Notes under the pieces: generated by a model
The model's database searches: none
The model's input: only the letters and a program-made list of their open reading frames with translations
What the model was told of the DNA's origin: nothing
Shown: one piece after another, positions 1-5,780 of the stretch
How positions within the stretch are numbered: position 1 is the stretch's first letter
Layout of the letters: the number at the start of each line of letters is the position of its first letter
Position numbers and translations under genes: made by a program
Assembly (NCBI GenBank): GCA_011330545.1
Contig: DRQI01000112.1
Coordinates: 1 to 6,253, forward strand
DNA: 6,253 bases
Direction of reading: 5' to 3'
Source of the DNA: Flavobacteriia bacterium
GTDB taxonomy: Bacteria > Bacteroidota > Bacteroidia > Flavobacteriales > Flavobacteriaceae

Positions 1-325
1 GAGCGATATCTTCGGCCAACATACTCTTCGATACATCTAAAGCAAAAACAACATCAACGCCTTCGCGTTTAATGGTTTTGAGTTTTGTACCCATTTTGGG
101 ATTTACTAAGGCAATGATTAAAAAAGACAACGCCACAGCAATGGTTATTATTTTTAGTACATCTTTAAATACAGATGCTTCGGGGCTTAATTTTTCTAAT
201 AAATTACTGTCTGCAAAGGCCTTTTGCTTTCTCTTCTTCCATAGCAATACAAATACATAAGCAATCAGCATAATAGCAATTGCTATAAAGTAACTAAAAT
301 ATGTTTTGTCTTCTAATTGATACAT
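1..325 (-). CDS. batB: BatB, von Willebrand factor A membrane protein (partial, N-terminal 108 residues)
   Basis: This is the 5' part of a gene that runs off the left edge of the window. It starts at ATG 325-323 and reads MYQLEDKTYFSYFIAIAIML at its N-terminus. Two hydrophobic segments are visible, at about residues 11-29 and 57-74, separated by a basic stretch (WKKRKQK). This is the two-helix N-terminus usual for BatA/BatB proteins. A VWA domain begins after the second helix (GVDVVFALDVSKS), with the DxSxS metal-site motif at D97, S99 and S101, followed by MLAEDIA. That stretch parallels DVSASMLAKDL in BatA upstream. In the family the protein is anchored in the inner membrane and the VWA domain binds protein partners through a divalent metal. 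The start follows the four-helix gene by 50 bp, most of it tandem repeat. Whether the remaining VWA domain and any C-terminal TPR region are intact cannot be seen. Confidence 0.9.
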   Translation of the reverse strand, partial: MYQLEDKTYFSYFIAIAIMLIAYVFVLLWKKRKQKAFADSNLLEKLSPEASVFKDVLKIITIAVALSFLIIALVNPKMGTKLKTIKREGVDVVFALDVSKSMLAEDIA

Positions 326-334
326 TTATTAATG

Positions 335-398
335 TGTATTTGTTTATTGGTGTATTTGTTTATTGGTGTATTTGTTTATTGGTGTATTTGTTTATTGG
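335..398. repeat. Tandem repeat, four perfect 16-bp copies
   Basis: Four identical, contiguous copies of TGTATTTGTTTATTGG (plus strand) occupy 335-350, 351-366, 367-382 and 383-398. On the minus strand, the coding strand of the operon, the unit is CCAATAAACAAATACA. The first two copies encode the last residues (NKQIHQ) and the stop codon of the four-helix protein, and the other two fill the gap before batB. Because 16 is not a multiple of 3, each copy is read in a different frame, and the stop (378-376) falls in the second copy. The array is therefore part gene end and part intergenic spacer. Related single copies occur at 776-792 and 4475-4491. Confidence 0.97.
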
Positions 399-756
399 TG
401 TTAAGTTGAGATTTTCTTAAAGAATTTAGCATATTTGTTATTTTAGAAATCACCTTTCTTAATTCTAAATAATCATCTTCTGATATAAATTTTAATTCTT
501 TAGAAAGTATTAATTGGTTTAATACTTCTAGAGCAGAGCTAAATGACATTGTTGTAAAATGTGCTTTATCTTTATTTGTTATTCTTGATGTTCCTTCAGA
601 TAAATTAGATGAAATTGATATGGATGCTTTACGCAATTGACTTACAAGGCCAAACTTTTCTTCGTCAGGAAAATGATTAGTAATTTTATAAATCCCTTTT
701 ACCAATTCAACTGATTCTTTCCAAACTTCTAATTTTTCAAACGAATATTCAAACAT
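376..756 (-). CDS. Four-helix-bundle protein, S23 / 23S rRNA intervening-sequence-protein family
   Basis: The 126-residue protein starts MFEYSFEKLEVWKESVELVK and carries the family's hallmark core FGLVSQLRKASISISSNLSEG at about residues 35-55. This is followed by helices around 62-88 (SALEVLNQL near 74-82) and 91-116. Length and pattern match the all-alpha proteins first found encoded in intervening sequences of 23S rRNA and now known as free-standing genes across Bacteroidota. Their biochemical role is unsettled; a homopentameric basic bundle that may bind nucleic acid is the usual view. I chose ATG 756 over an in-frame GTG at 792, because the family normally begins just before the F-x-x-L-x-V-W motif and the extra 12 residues (YLLNCVLINSK) come from repeat-like spacer. 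The gene lies between batA and batB, same strand, 45 bp after batA and 50 bp before batB. It is not a Bat component, so it is probably an insertion transcribed with the operon. Its last residues are encoded by a tandem repeat. Confidence 0.88.
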   Translation of the reverse strand: MFEYSFEKLEVWKESVELVKGIYKITNHFPDEEKFGLVSQLRKASISISSNLSEGTSRITNKDKAHFTTMSFSSALEVLNQLILSKELKFISEDDYLELRKVISKITNMLNSLRKSQLNTNKQIHQ

Positions 757-775
757 CTTACTATTTATTAATACA

Positions 776-792
776 CAATTCAACAAATACAC
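776..792 (-). repeat. Single copy of dispersed AT-rich 17-mer (GTGTATTTGTTGAATTG)
   Basis: On the minus strand this reads GTGTATTTGTTGAATTG. It matches the copy at 4475-4491 (GTGTATTTGTTTAATTG) at 16 of 17 positions and shares GTGTATTTGTT with the tandem array at 335-398. It lies just upstream of the four-helix start. Relative to the array, which reads the motif on the plus strand, it is inverted, so the four-helix gene is bracketed by inverted relatives of one word. Confidence 0.7.
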
Positions 793-801
793 AAATCACA
801 A

Positions 802-1806
802 TTATAAAAAGCTTCTAAAGAGCGTAAATCGAAATAACATTTCAAGCAATACCAAAAATCCGGCTAACAGAACCAAAGGGCGGTATTTTTCTTGAAAATT
901 ATAATATTTAAACTCTTCTATTTTTGTTTTTTCTAATTTATTAATCTCCTCATAAATCAATGCCAATTTTTTATTATTGGTGGCCCTGAAATATTTTCCC
1001 CCGGTTTCATTGGCGATATATTTTAATAATTGTTCATCTATTTCTACGGGTGCATTTCTAAAAATAAGTTTTCCGCTAGGGTCTTTAGCTACCGGAAAAG
1101 GTGCCATTCCGTTCGTTCCTAATCCAATAGTGTATACTTTTATATTGAGTTCTTTGGCCAATTCGGTTGCCGTTTTTGGGTCTACAAAACCTGAATTGTT
1201 GACACCGTCAGTCAATAAAATAATTACTTTACTTTTTGCTTTGCTGTCTTTTAACCTGTTGACTGCCGAGCCTAATCCCATACCAATGGCAGTACCGCCT
1301 TCTAAATCGCCCCAGCGCAATTTTCTAATAGTATTGATAACAATACGCTTATCACTGGTAATGGGTGTTTTTGTAAAACTTTCACCGGCATATTCTACAA
1401 TGCCAATTCTATCATTGGGCCTTTTATTGACAAAAGTGATGGCTACATTTTTTAAGGCTTCTAATCTATTGGGCCGCAAATCTTTGGCCAACATACTAGC
1501 CGAGACATCAATAGCCATAACGATATCAATACCTCTGGTAGTTTTTGTCTTTTTACTTACTTCTACATTTCTGGGCCGTGCCAAGGCTATAATTAAAATT
1601 GTTAATGCCAATAAACGTAAAGCGTATAATAACGGTTTCAATTTTGCCATTACTGATGTTGCTTCAAAACCCTTTGTACTTGATATTATCAGTGGCGAAG
1701 CATCTTTTTTACGTACAAAAAAATACCAAAGGGCCAATAGCGGAATCAACAGCAATAACCACAAGAATTCAGGATTTGTCAATTCTAAATTATTCCAAAG
1801 TTTCAT
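802..1806 (-). CDS. batA: BatA, von Willebrand factor A domain membrane protein
   Basis: The 334-residue protein has the full BatA layout. Hydrophobic helices lie at about residues 13-31 (EFLWLLLLIPLLALWYFFV) and 57-77, a VWA domain at about 92-290, and a C-terminal helix at 309-329. The metal-ion-dependent adhesion site looks complete: D100, S102 and S104 in DVSAS, T172 in GGTAIG, and D200 in LLTDG. The first two helices and the last one would hold the VWA domain at the inner membrane. In the family, BatA acts with BatB and a MoxR ATPase in an envelope-associated complex. Disruption in Bacteroides fragilis affected aerotolerance, but the molecular job is not settled. The start at ATG 1806-1804 lies inside the 3' end of the upstream BatD-like gene (17-bp overlap), suggesting coupled translation. 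The four-helix gene follows instead of batB directly. Confidence 0.95.
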   Translation of the reverse strand: MKLWNNLELTNPEFLWLLLLIPLLALWYFFVRKKDASPLIISSTKGFEATSVMAKLKPLLYALRLLALTILIIALARPRNVEVSKKTKTTRGIDIVMAIDVSASMLAKDLRPNRLEALKNVAITFVNKRPNDRIGIVEYAGESFTKTPITSDKRIVINTIRKLRWGDLEGGTAIGMGLGSAVNRLKDSKAKSKVIILLTDGVNNSGFVDPKTATELAKELNIKVYTIGLGTNGMAPFPVAKDPSGKLIFRNAPVEIDEQLLKYIANETGGKYFRATNNKKLALIYEEINKLEKTKIEEFKYYNFQEKYRPLVLLAGFLVLLEMLFRFTLFRSFL

Positions 1807-3544
1807 CGTCTAATTCAATTGAATTCATAATTCGTTCTGCTATTCGTTTACCATTTTCATCATCACTTTTATGGGCAACAACAATTGATATATACCCACT
1901 TTTACCTCCCGTTATCACCATATTCCCGATAGCTCTTTCTTCTTTTTTTGTAATCGGATTGGTATAGGTATATGCTACCACAACTTTCATGGCTTCGACA
2001 TTACCAATATAAAAAGGCTCTTTATTTACAGAAGTTAGGTTTACCCCCGAAGCTTTTATATTTTGCAATGCGCCTTCTACACTTGTTTCTAAATTAAACG
2101 ACGTTATCAAATCGGTATACTCTGTTGAGGTAACGGCAATTGAAAAATTACTCAATAAACTGCCATAAGTAAATACCGAAGTTTGCTTTATGGCATTTTT
2201 ATATTGTTCTGGAACCTTACCTTTTTTAGGCTTTAAAACTTTTGGCGTTTCTAAGGTTACCGGAGGGTATCCATAGGTGCTTTTAAGCCATTTTGTATTT
2301 ACGAGTTCTTTGGTACTCTCGCCTATAATATTTTCTTTGGCATATTTATACCCTTTAAACGCATAATATCCTACAGTTGCCATTCCTGCCAAAACAATGA
2401 TAATTATACTCGCTATGATGATTCTTTTTGTACTCCATTTTTTCTTTATAACTTTTTGTTTTGCCGTAACCATATCGTCAGAAACCTCAGCAATGGTTTC
2501 TTCTTGATTTGTAATTTGAGCAGTGTCTTCTTCCGGAGGTTTTGTCGTTTTTATTTCGTCAATAATGGCACCGGCATCATTACGGTGCAACTCAATTTCA
2601 TTAATCAACGGTTTGTATTTGGCAAATTTTACCAAATCTGATTCTTTCAGTAATTTTTGCAACTTTTGAATAGTCTCTTCCGGCAAGTTCAACGAACTCG
2701 AAGTATTAAAATCAGTAATGGTTTCTAGGAGCTCATCGGTAGTAGATTCTAATGCCGGAATTTTCAATTCTTTTTCTATATAGGTACGTATAATATCTGT
2801 TAATTCTATATAGTATTGTTTTATTTTATTCTTTTGCCACAGTTGTTTTTCATCCAATGCTTTTAACCTGCTCACGGCTAATTGATACGGCGGAATACCG
2901 GCAATAATTTCTTCTGCCGTTTTCTTTTTCCTCAACACAAAGTATAAAATGATTCCGATTATTAAAAGCGCCCCTAAAATCCACCACAAGTAGGATTTAA
3001 AATCGTCAAAAGTATATGGCTCGCTTTGTATGGCCTTTATCGGATACATTTTCTGTTTGAGGGTATCAACAGCTACGGTAGCCACATCAATTTTTATGGA
3101 ATCGGTATAGTATGGTTGGTTCCAAATATAAATGGCTTGTTTCGGAATTAGGTAGCTACCACTATCAAAACTGGTAAGTTTATATTTTTTTACAAGCCTG
3201 CCTTTTAAGGTGTCAATAGCATTGGCTTCTACAATTTCTACTTTTTGTAAGCTGTCAAGGCGTAATTTCGGAAAGATAACCCCTGTGCCGGCATTTTCTA
3301 CTGAAATTTGATATTGAATTTGTTCGCCTATCCTAATCTTGGTAGTATCTACTTTTACAGAAACTTTAGGCGGGGTTTGCGCTATCCCTAAAAATCCTAT
3401 AAGCAGTACTGTGGCTACTATAAATTTCTTTTTCAGCTTAGCAAAACATGGCTGCAAGCCATTATCATGCTGCCACTTAATTATATCCCCAGCCATCATC
3501 CAAAAGGGGGTTTTTTCGATATTTTTTTCTGTCATCAACTTCAT
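1790..3544 (-). CDS. BatD/DUF4381-like membrane protein with extra C-terminal domain
   Basis: The 584-residue protein sits between DUF58 and BatA, the usual place for a DUF4381/BatD-like partner of MoxR-VWA systems. An N-terminal hydrophobic segment at 41-56 (FIVATVLLIGFLGIAQ) looks like a Sec signal. A beta-rich BatD-like region follows at 58-165 (VSVKVDTTKIRIGEQIQYQI). A transmembrane helix at 185-204 leads to a helical cytosolic part at about 217-325 with the DUF4381-like PPYQLAVSRLKALDEKQLW and YYIELTDIIRTYIEK. An acidic linker (about 335-360) precedes a second helix at 374-395. The last roughly 180 residues would then be on the outer side; I do not firmly recognise them. The start ATG 3544 overlaps the DUF58 stop as ATGA, which supports coupling but leaves an unusually long leader of about 36 residues before the signal. 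Internal starts at M16 or M17 are possible. The 3' end overlaps batA by 17 bp. Confidence 0.85.
   Translation of the reverse strand: MKLMTEKNIEKTPFWMMAGDIIKWQHDNGLQPCFAKLKKKFIVATVLLIGFLGIAQTPPKVSVKVDTTKIRIGEQIQYQISVENAGTGVIFPKLRLDSLQKVEIVEANAIDTLKGRLVKKYKLTSFDSGSYLIPKQAIYIWNQPYYTDSIKIDVATVAVDTLKQKMYPIKAIQSEPYTFDDFKSYLWWILGALLIIGIILYFVLRKKKTAEEIIAGIPPYQLAVSRLKALDEKQLWQKNKIKQYYIELTDIIRTYIEKELKIPALESTTDELLETITDFNTSSSLNLPEETIQKLQKLLKESDLVKFAKYKPLINEIELHRNDAGAIIDEIKTTKPPEEDTAQITNQEETIAEVSDDMVTAKQKVIKKKWSTKRIIIASIIIIVLAGMATVGYYAFKGYKYAKENIIGESTKELVNTKWLKSTYGYPPVTLETPKVLKPKKGKVPEQYKNAIKQTSVFTYGSLLSNFSIAVTSTEYTDLITSFNLETSVEGALQNIKASGVNLTSVNKEPFYIGNVEAMKVVVAYTYTNPITKKEERAIGNMVITGGKSGYISIVVAHKSDDENGKRIAERIMNSIELDDETLE
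3437..3499 (-). other. GC-richer, repeat-like patch encoding the odd N-terminal leader of the BatD-like protein
   Basis: Residues 16-36 of the BatD-like protein (MMAGDIIKWQHDNGLQPCFAK) precede the apparent signal peptide and do not look like part of one. The DNA is richer in G and C than the rest of the gene. It contains a small stem-loop (TGGCT-GCA-AGCCA, 3449-3461) and two close words, GCAGCATG and GCAGCCATG, on the coding strand. This could be a captured interspersed repeat element read in frame, but that is inference from composition and position only. Confidence 0.25.
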
Positions 3545-4413
3545 TTGGCGCCTTTGCGTTTAAAATAACCCAATAATTTTTTCACATAACTCTCATCAAT
3601 ACGTGTATGGATAGTACCTGAACCGCTCCGCCTAAATGTATTTTCAAAATAATCGACTTTTTTTAAATAATGTGCCTTATAATTAGTTCTTATCTTTTTT
3701 GAATTTGTATTTACCAGCATCGTATTTCGGGTTTCTGCATCAAGCATGGGTACCATTCCTAATTTCGGAATTTGTTCTTCGCGTTTATCATATACCCGAA
3801 TACCCGTTACATCGTGTTTTCTACCCACTATTTTCAACGCATTATCATAATCGTCATCCATAAAATCTGACAAGATAAAAACAATGGCTTTCTTTTTCAT
3901 TACATTTGAAAGGTACCGTAATGCTTGGGTAAGATTGGTTTTTTTACTTTTAGGATGAAATTCTATCAGCTCTCTGATAATTCTCAATACATGCGATTTT
4001 CCTTTTTTAGGCGGAATAAAGAGTTCTATCTCATCAGAAAACAATAGTAATCCCACCTTATCATTATTTTGAATTGCCGAAAATGCCAGCGTTGCACTAA
4101 TTTCGGTAATAGTATCGCCTTTAAATTGTTTGGTAGTACCAAAAAGTTCTGAACCACTTACGTCTACCATCAATACCATAGTCAATTCGCGCTCTTCTTC
4201 AAATACTTTTACAAAAGTATCGTTATAACGCGCCGTAACATTCCAGTCAATAGAGCGTACATCATCACCATATTGATATTGCCTTACTTCAGAAAAGGTC
4301 ATACCCCGCCCCTTAAAAGAACTGTGATATTCTCCTGAAAAGATATGGTCAGACAAACGGCGTGTCTTAATTTCTATCTTACGAACTTTCTTTAATATTT
4401 CTTTAGTATCCAC
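3541..4413 (-). CDS. DUF58 family protein with VWA-like domain
   Basis: The 290-residue soluble protein has the DUF58 signature at about residues 36-71, from GRGMTFSEVRQYQYGDD through VRSIDWNVTARYNDTFVKVF. A VWA-like fold begins at about 78 (TMVLMVDVSGSELFG). The metal-site residues appear intact: D84, S86 and S88, T159 in KKTNLTQAL, and D183 in FILSDFMDDD. No membrane segment is visible, so this is the short cytosolic type. In MoxR operons this protein is the conserved neighbour of the ATPase and is thought to be one of its partners or substrates. Translation most likely starts at GTG 4413-4411 (VDTKEILKKVRKIEIK, read as Met). An in-frame TAA lies only two codons upstream, so no earlier start is possible, and the sequence from this GTG matches where the family normally begins. 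It ends as ATGA with the next gene. Confidence 0.94.
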   Translation of the reverse strand: MDTKEILKKVRKIEIKTRRLSDHIFSGEYHSSFKGRGMTFSEVRQYQYGDDVRSIDWNVTARYNDTFVKVFEEERELTMVLMVDVSGSELFGTTKQFKGDTITEISATLAFSAIQNNDKVGLLLFSDEIELFIPPKKGKSHVLRIIRELIEFHPKSKKTNLTQALRYLSNVMKKKAIVFILSDFMDDDYDNALKIVGRKHDVTGIRVYDKREEQIPKLGMVPMLDAETRNTMLVNTNSKKIRTNYKAHYLKKVDYFENTFRRSGSGTIHTRIDESYVKKLLGYFKRKGAK

Positions 4414-4504
4414 TTCTTATTGTTGAATTGTTAATTTGTTTATGCGTTTAATCGTTAGCTATTATTAATTGAAACAATTAAACAAATACACGATTAAACA
4501 TTCA
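4414..4504. repeat. moxR/DUF58 spacer with inverted AT-rich words
   Basis: This 91-bp spacer is the largest gap in the operon. It contains a perfect 10-bp inverted pair, GTTTAATCGT (4446-4455) and ACGATTAAAC (4490-4499). Two further mirrored pairs are ATTTGTTTA (4434-4442) with TAAACAAAT (4479-4487), and AATTGTT (4426-4432) with AACAATT (4473-4479). On the minus strand, 4475-4491 reads GTGTATTTGTTTAATTG, sharing 13 bases with the tandem array at 335-398 and 16 of 17 with 776-792. The RNA could fold into an AU-rich hairpin. It is not a convincing terminator, because it lacks a GC-rich stem and a U-tract. Confidence 0.65.
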
Positions 4505-5509
4505 TTATGGTACCTCTACCTCATTTACAATTTTGTTGATAATATCAACAGAAGTGATATTCTCTGCTTCGGCCTCATAGGTAATGCCAATTCTGTGGCG
4601 CAGCACATCGTGTACTACGGCCCTAACATCTTCTGGTATTACATAACCTCTGCGTTTGATAAAGGCATAACATTTTGATGCCATTGCCAAATTAATACTA
4701 CCTCTAGGAGAGGCGCCAAAACTAATCAACGGATTCAAATCGGGTAACCTGTATTCTTCGGGCGAGCGTGTGGCAAAAATTATATCTAGTATATATTTTT
4801 CTATTTTCTCATCCATATACACTTCTTGCACAGCATTTCTGGCGCTTAAAATTTCTTTTAAACTTACTACGGCATTTACTTTTTCAAAACTGCCTTTTAG
4901 GTTGTTGCGCATTATCAATTGTTCTTCATTAATTTTAGGATAATCAATAACGGTTTTTAACATAAAACGGTCAACTTGTGCTTCAGGCAACGGATAGGTG
5001 CCTTCTTGTTCTATGGGGTTTTGTGTGGCCATTACCAAAAAAGGTTCGGGTAACTTAAAGGTGGTATCACCAATGGTAACCTGATGTTCTTGCATCGCTT
5101 CGAGTAATGCCGATTGTACTTTAGCCGGCGCTCTGTTAATCTCATCAGCGAGTACAAAATTGGCAAAAATGGGGCCCTTTTTTATCGAAAAATCATTGTC
5201 TTTTATATTATAAATCATCGTACCTATAACATCTGCCGGCAATAAGTCGGGTGTAAACTGTATCCTGCTAAATGAGCCTTTTACCGCTTTTGCCAAGGTA
5301 TTAATGGCTAATGTTTTTGCCAATCCGGGAACACCTTCTAACAAAATATGGCCATTGCCCAATAAACCGATTAATAAGCGTTCGATCATGTGTTTTTGAC
5401 CAACGATTACCTTATTCATTTCGAGATTCAATAAGTCGACAAAAGCGCTTTCTTTTTCAATTTTTTCATTGATTGCCCTGATATCAACACTTGAGTTTAT
5501 TTCTTCCAT
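4505..5509 (-). CDS. moxR: MoxR-family AAA+ ATPase
   Basis: The 334-residue cytosolic AAA+ protein has all expected motifs: Walker A GVPGLAKT at 59-66, Walker B FVLADE at 118-123 followed by INRAPAKVQSALLEAMQE, sensor 1 ATQNP with N164, the QVDRF arginine at 181, and sensor 2 ASPRG with R269. These match the MRP/MoxR branch (AAA_3 domain plus a C-terminal AAA lid). Length and domain order are normal, and no key residue is missing. Such ATPases are viewed as chaperone-like motors that mature or activate complexes with VWA proteins, and the downstream DUF58, BatA and BatB genes supply those partners. The ATG at 5509-5507 gives a typical N-terminus (MEEINSSVDIRAINEKIEKE). This is the first gene of the operon, with a 271-bp region upstream shared with a divergent TonB-dependent receptor. 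Confidence 0.96.
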   Translation of the reverse strand: MEEINSSVDIRAINEKIEKESAFVDLLNLEMNKVIVGQKHMIERLLIGLLGNGHILLEGVPGLAKTLAINTLAKAVKGSFSRIQFTPDLLPADVIGTMIYNIKDNDFSIKKGPIFANFVLADEINRAPAKVQSALLEAMQEHQVTIGDTTFKLPEPFLVMATQNPIEQEGTYPLPEAQVDRFMLKTVIDYPKINEEQLIMRNNLKGSFEKVNAVVSLKEILSARNAVQEVYMDEKIEKYILDIIFATRSPEEYRLPDLNPLISFGASPRGSINLAMASKCYAFIKRRGYVIPEDVRAVVHDVLRHRIGITYEAEAENITSVDIINKIVNEVEVP

Positions 5510-5569
5510 TCTTTATTTAATTTTTTCAATATTATATAGTTACAAAAATCAGCTGTTTTTTTAGGAAAG

Positions 5570-5577
5570 CAAATTTA
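5570..5577 (-). promoter_or_regulatory. Candidate -7 box for the moxR-bat operon
   Basis: On the minus strand this reads TAAATTTG, an exact match to the Bacteroidota -7 consensus TAnnTTTG. It lies 60 bp upstream of the moxR ATG, leaving a leader of roughly 50-55 nt. No good TTTG/TTG -33 box is visible at the usual spacing, so the call rests on the -7 box and position alone. Confidence 0.4.
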
Positions 5578-5586
5578 CGCTTTAAC

Positions 5587-5596
5587 ACTTGCCATT
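5587..5596 (-). promoter_or_regulatory. AATGGCAAGT motif, moxR-facing copy
   Basis: The minus strand reads AATGGCAAGT, 9 bp upstream of the candidate moxR -7 box. A perfect second copy faces the other way at 5708-5717. The position between the -33 and -7 regions of the moxR promoter would suit a repressor site, but no regulator is identified. Confidence 0.35.
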
Positions 5597-5610
5597 GTTG
5601 TTAAAATTTG

Positions 5611-5630
5611 GTTAAAACAATATTTTTAAC
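5611..5630. promoter_or_regulatory. AT-rich palindrome in the divergent intergenic region
   Basis: GTTAAAA (5611-5617) and TTTTAAC (5624-5630) form a perfect 7-bp inverted repeat around a 6-bp centre (CAATAT). A further direct copy of GTTAAAA lies at 5600-5606. It could be an operator for a dimeric regulator. It is too AT-rich to be a convincing terminator, and palindromes of this kind arise easily in AT-rich DNA. Confidence 0.25.
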
Positions 5631-5707
5631 GCTAAAAGCAACGAAAGTAAACAAATCGCAAAAAAATAATGATATCTATGTCTTTTTATTGATAAAAACA
5701 TAAACTT

Positions 5708-5717
5708 AATGGCAAGT
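5708..5717 (+). promoter_or_regulatory. AATGGCAAGT motif, receptor-facing copy
   Basis: The plus strand reads AATGGCAAGT, ending 3 bp before the TTTG -33 candidate of the receptor promoter. It is the inverted twin of 5587-5596, so both divergent genes have the same word upstream in the same relative orientation. Confidence 0.35.
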
Positions 5718-5720
5718 TTC

Positions 5721-5751
5721 TTTGATTTTTGTTAAAAAAAAACAATATTTG
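5721..5751 (+). promoter_or_regulatory. Candidate promoter for the TonB-dependent receptor
   Basis: TTTG at 5721-5724 is followed after 19 bp by AATATTTG at 5744-5751. This matches the Bacteroidota arrangement TTTG / TAnnTTTG with one mismatch in the -7 box. Transcription would begin near 5758, giving a leader of about 20-25 nt before ATG 5781. Confidence 0.45.
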
Positions 5752-5780
5752 CCCACTATAAACTAATTAATTCAAATATA

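Noticed and set aside
72..260. Small plus-strand open frame of 62 codons
   Set aside because: It lies antisense to batB, whose transmembrane helices and MIDAS motif are clear.
335..398. CRISPR array
   Set aside because: The 16-bp units are directly adjacent with no spacers, so this is a simple tandem repeat.
376..756. Avd accessory protein of a diversity-generating retroelement
   Set aside because: The four-helix fold is shared with Avd, but no reverse transcriptase, template or variable repeat is present in the window.
757..792. GTG start at 792 for the four-helix protein
   Set aside because: It adds 12 residues encoded by repeat-like spacer, and the family begins close to ATG 756.
977..1967. 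Long open frames on the plus strand (977-1813 and 1599-1967)
   Set aside because: They are antisense to batA and the end of the BatD-like gene, whose domains and motifs are unmistakable. The plus-strand translations show no domain, only reverse-complement bias.
4446..4499. Rho-independent terminator between moxR and DUF58
   Set aside because: The stem is AU-rich with a 34-nt loop and no following U-tract; the operon is probably continuous.
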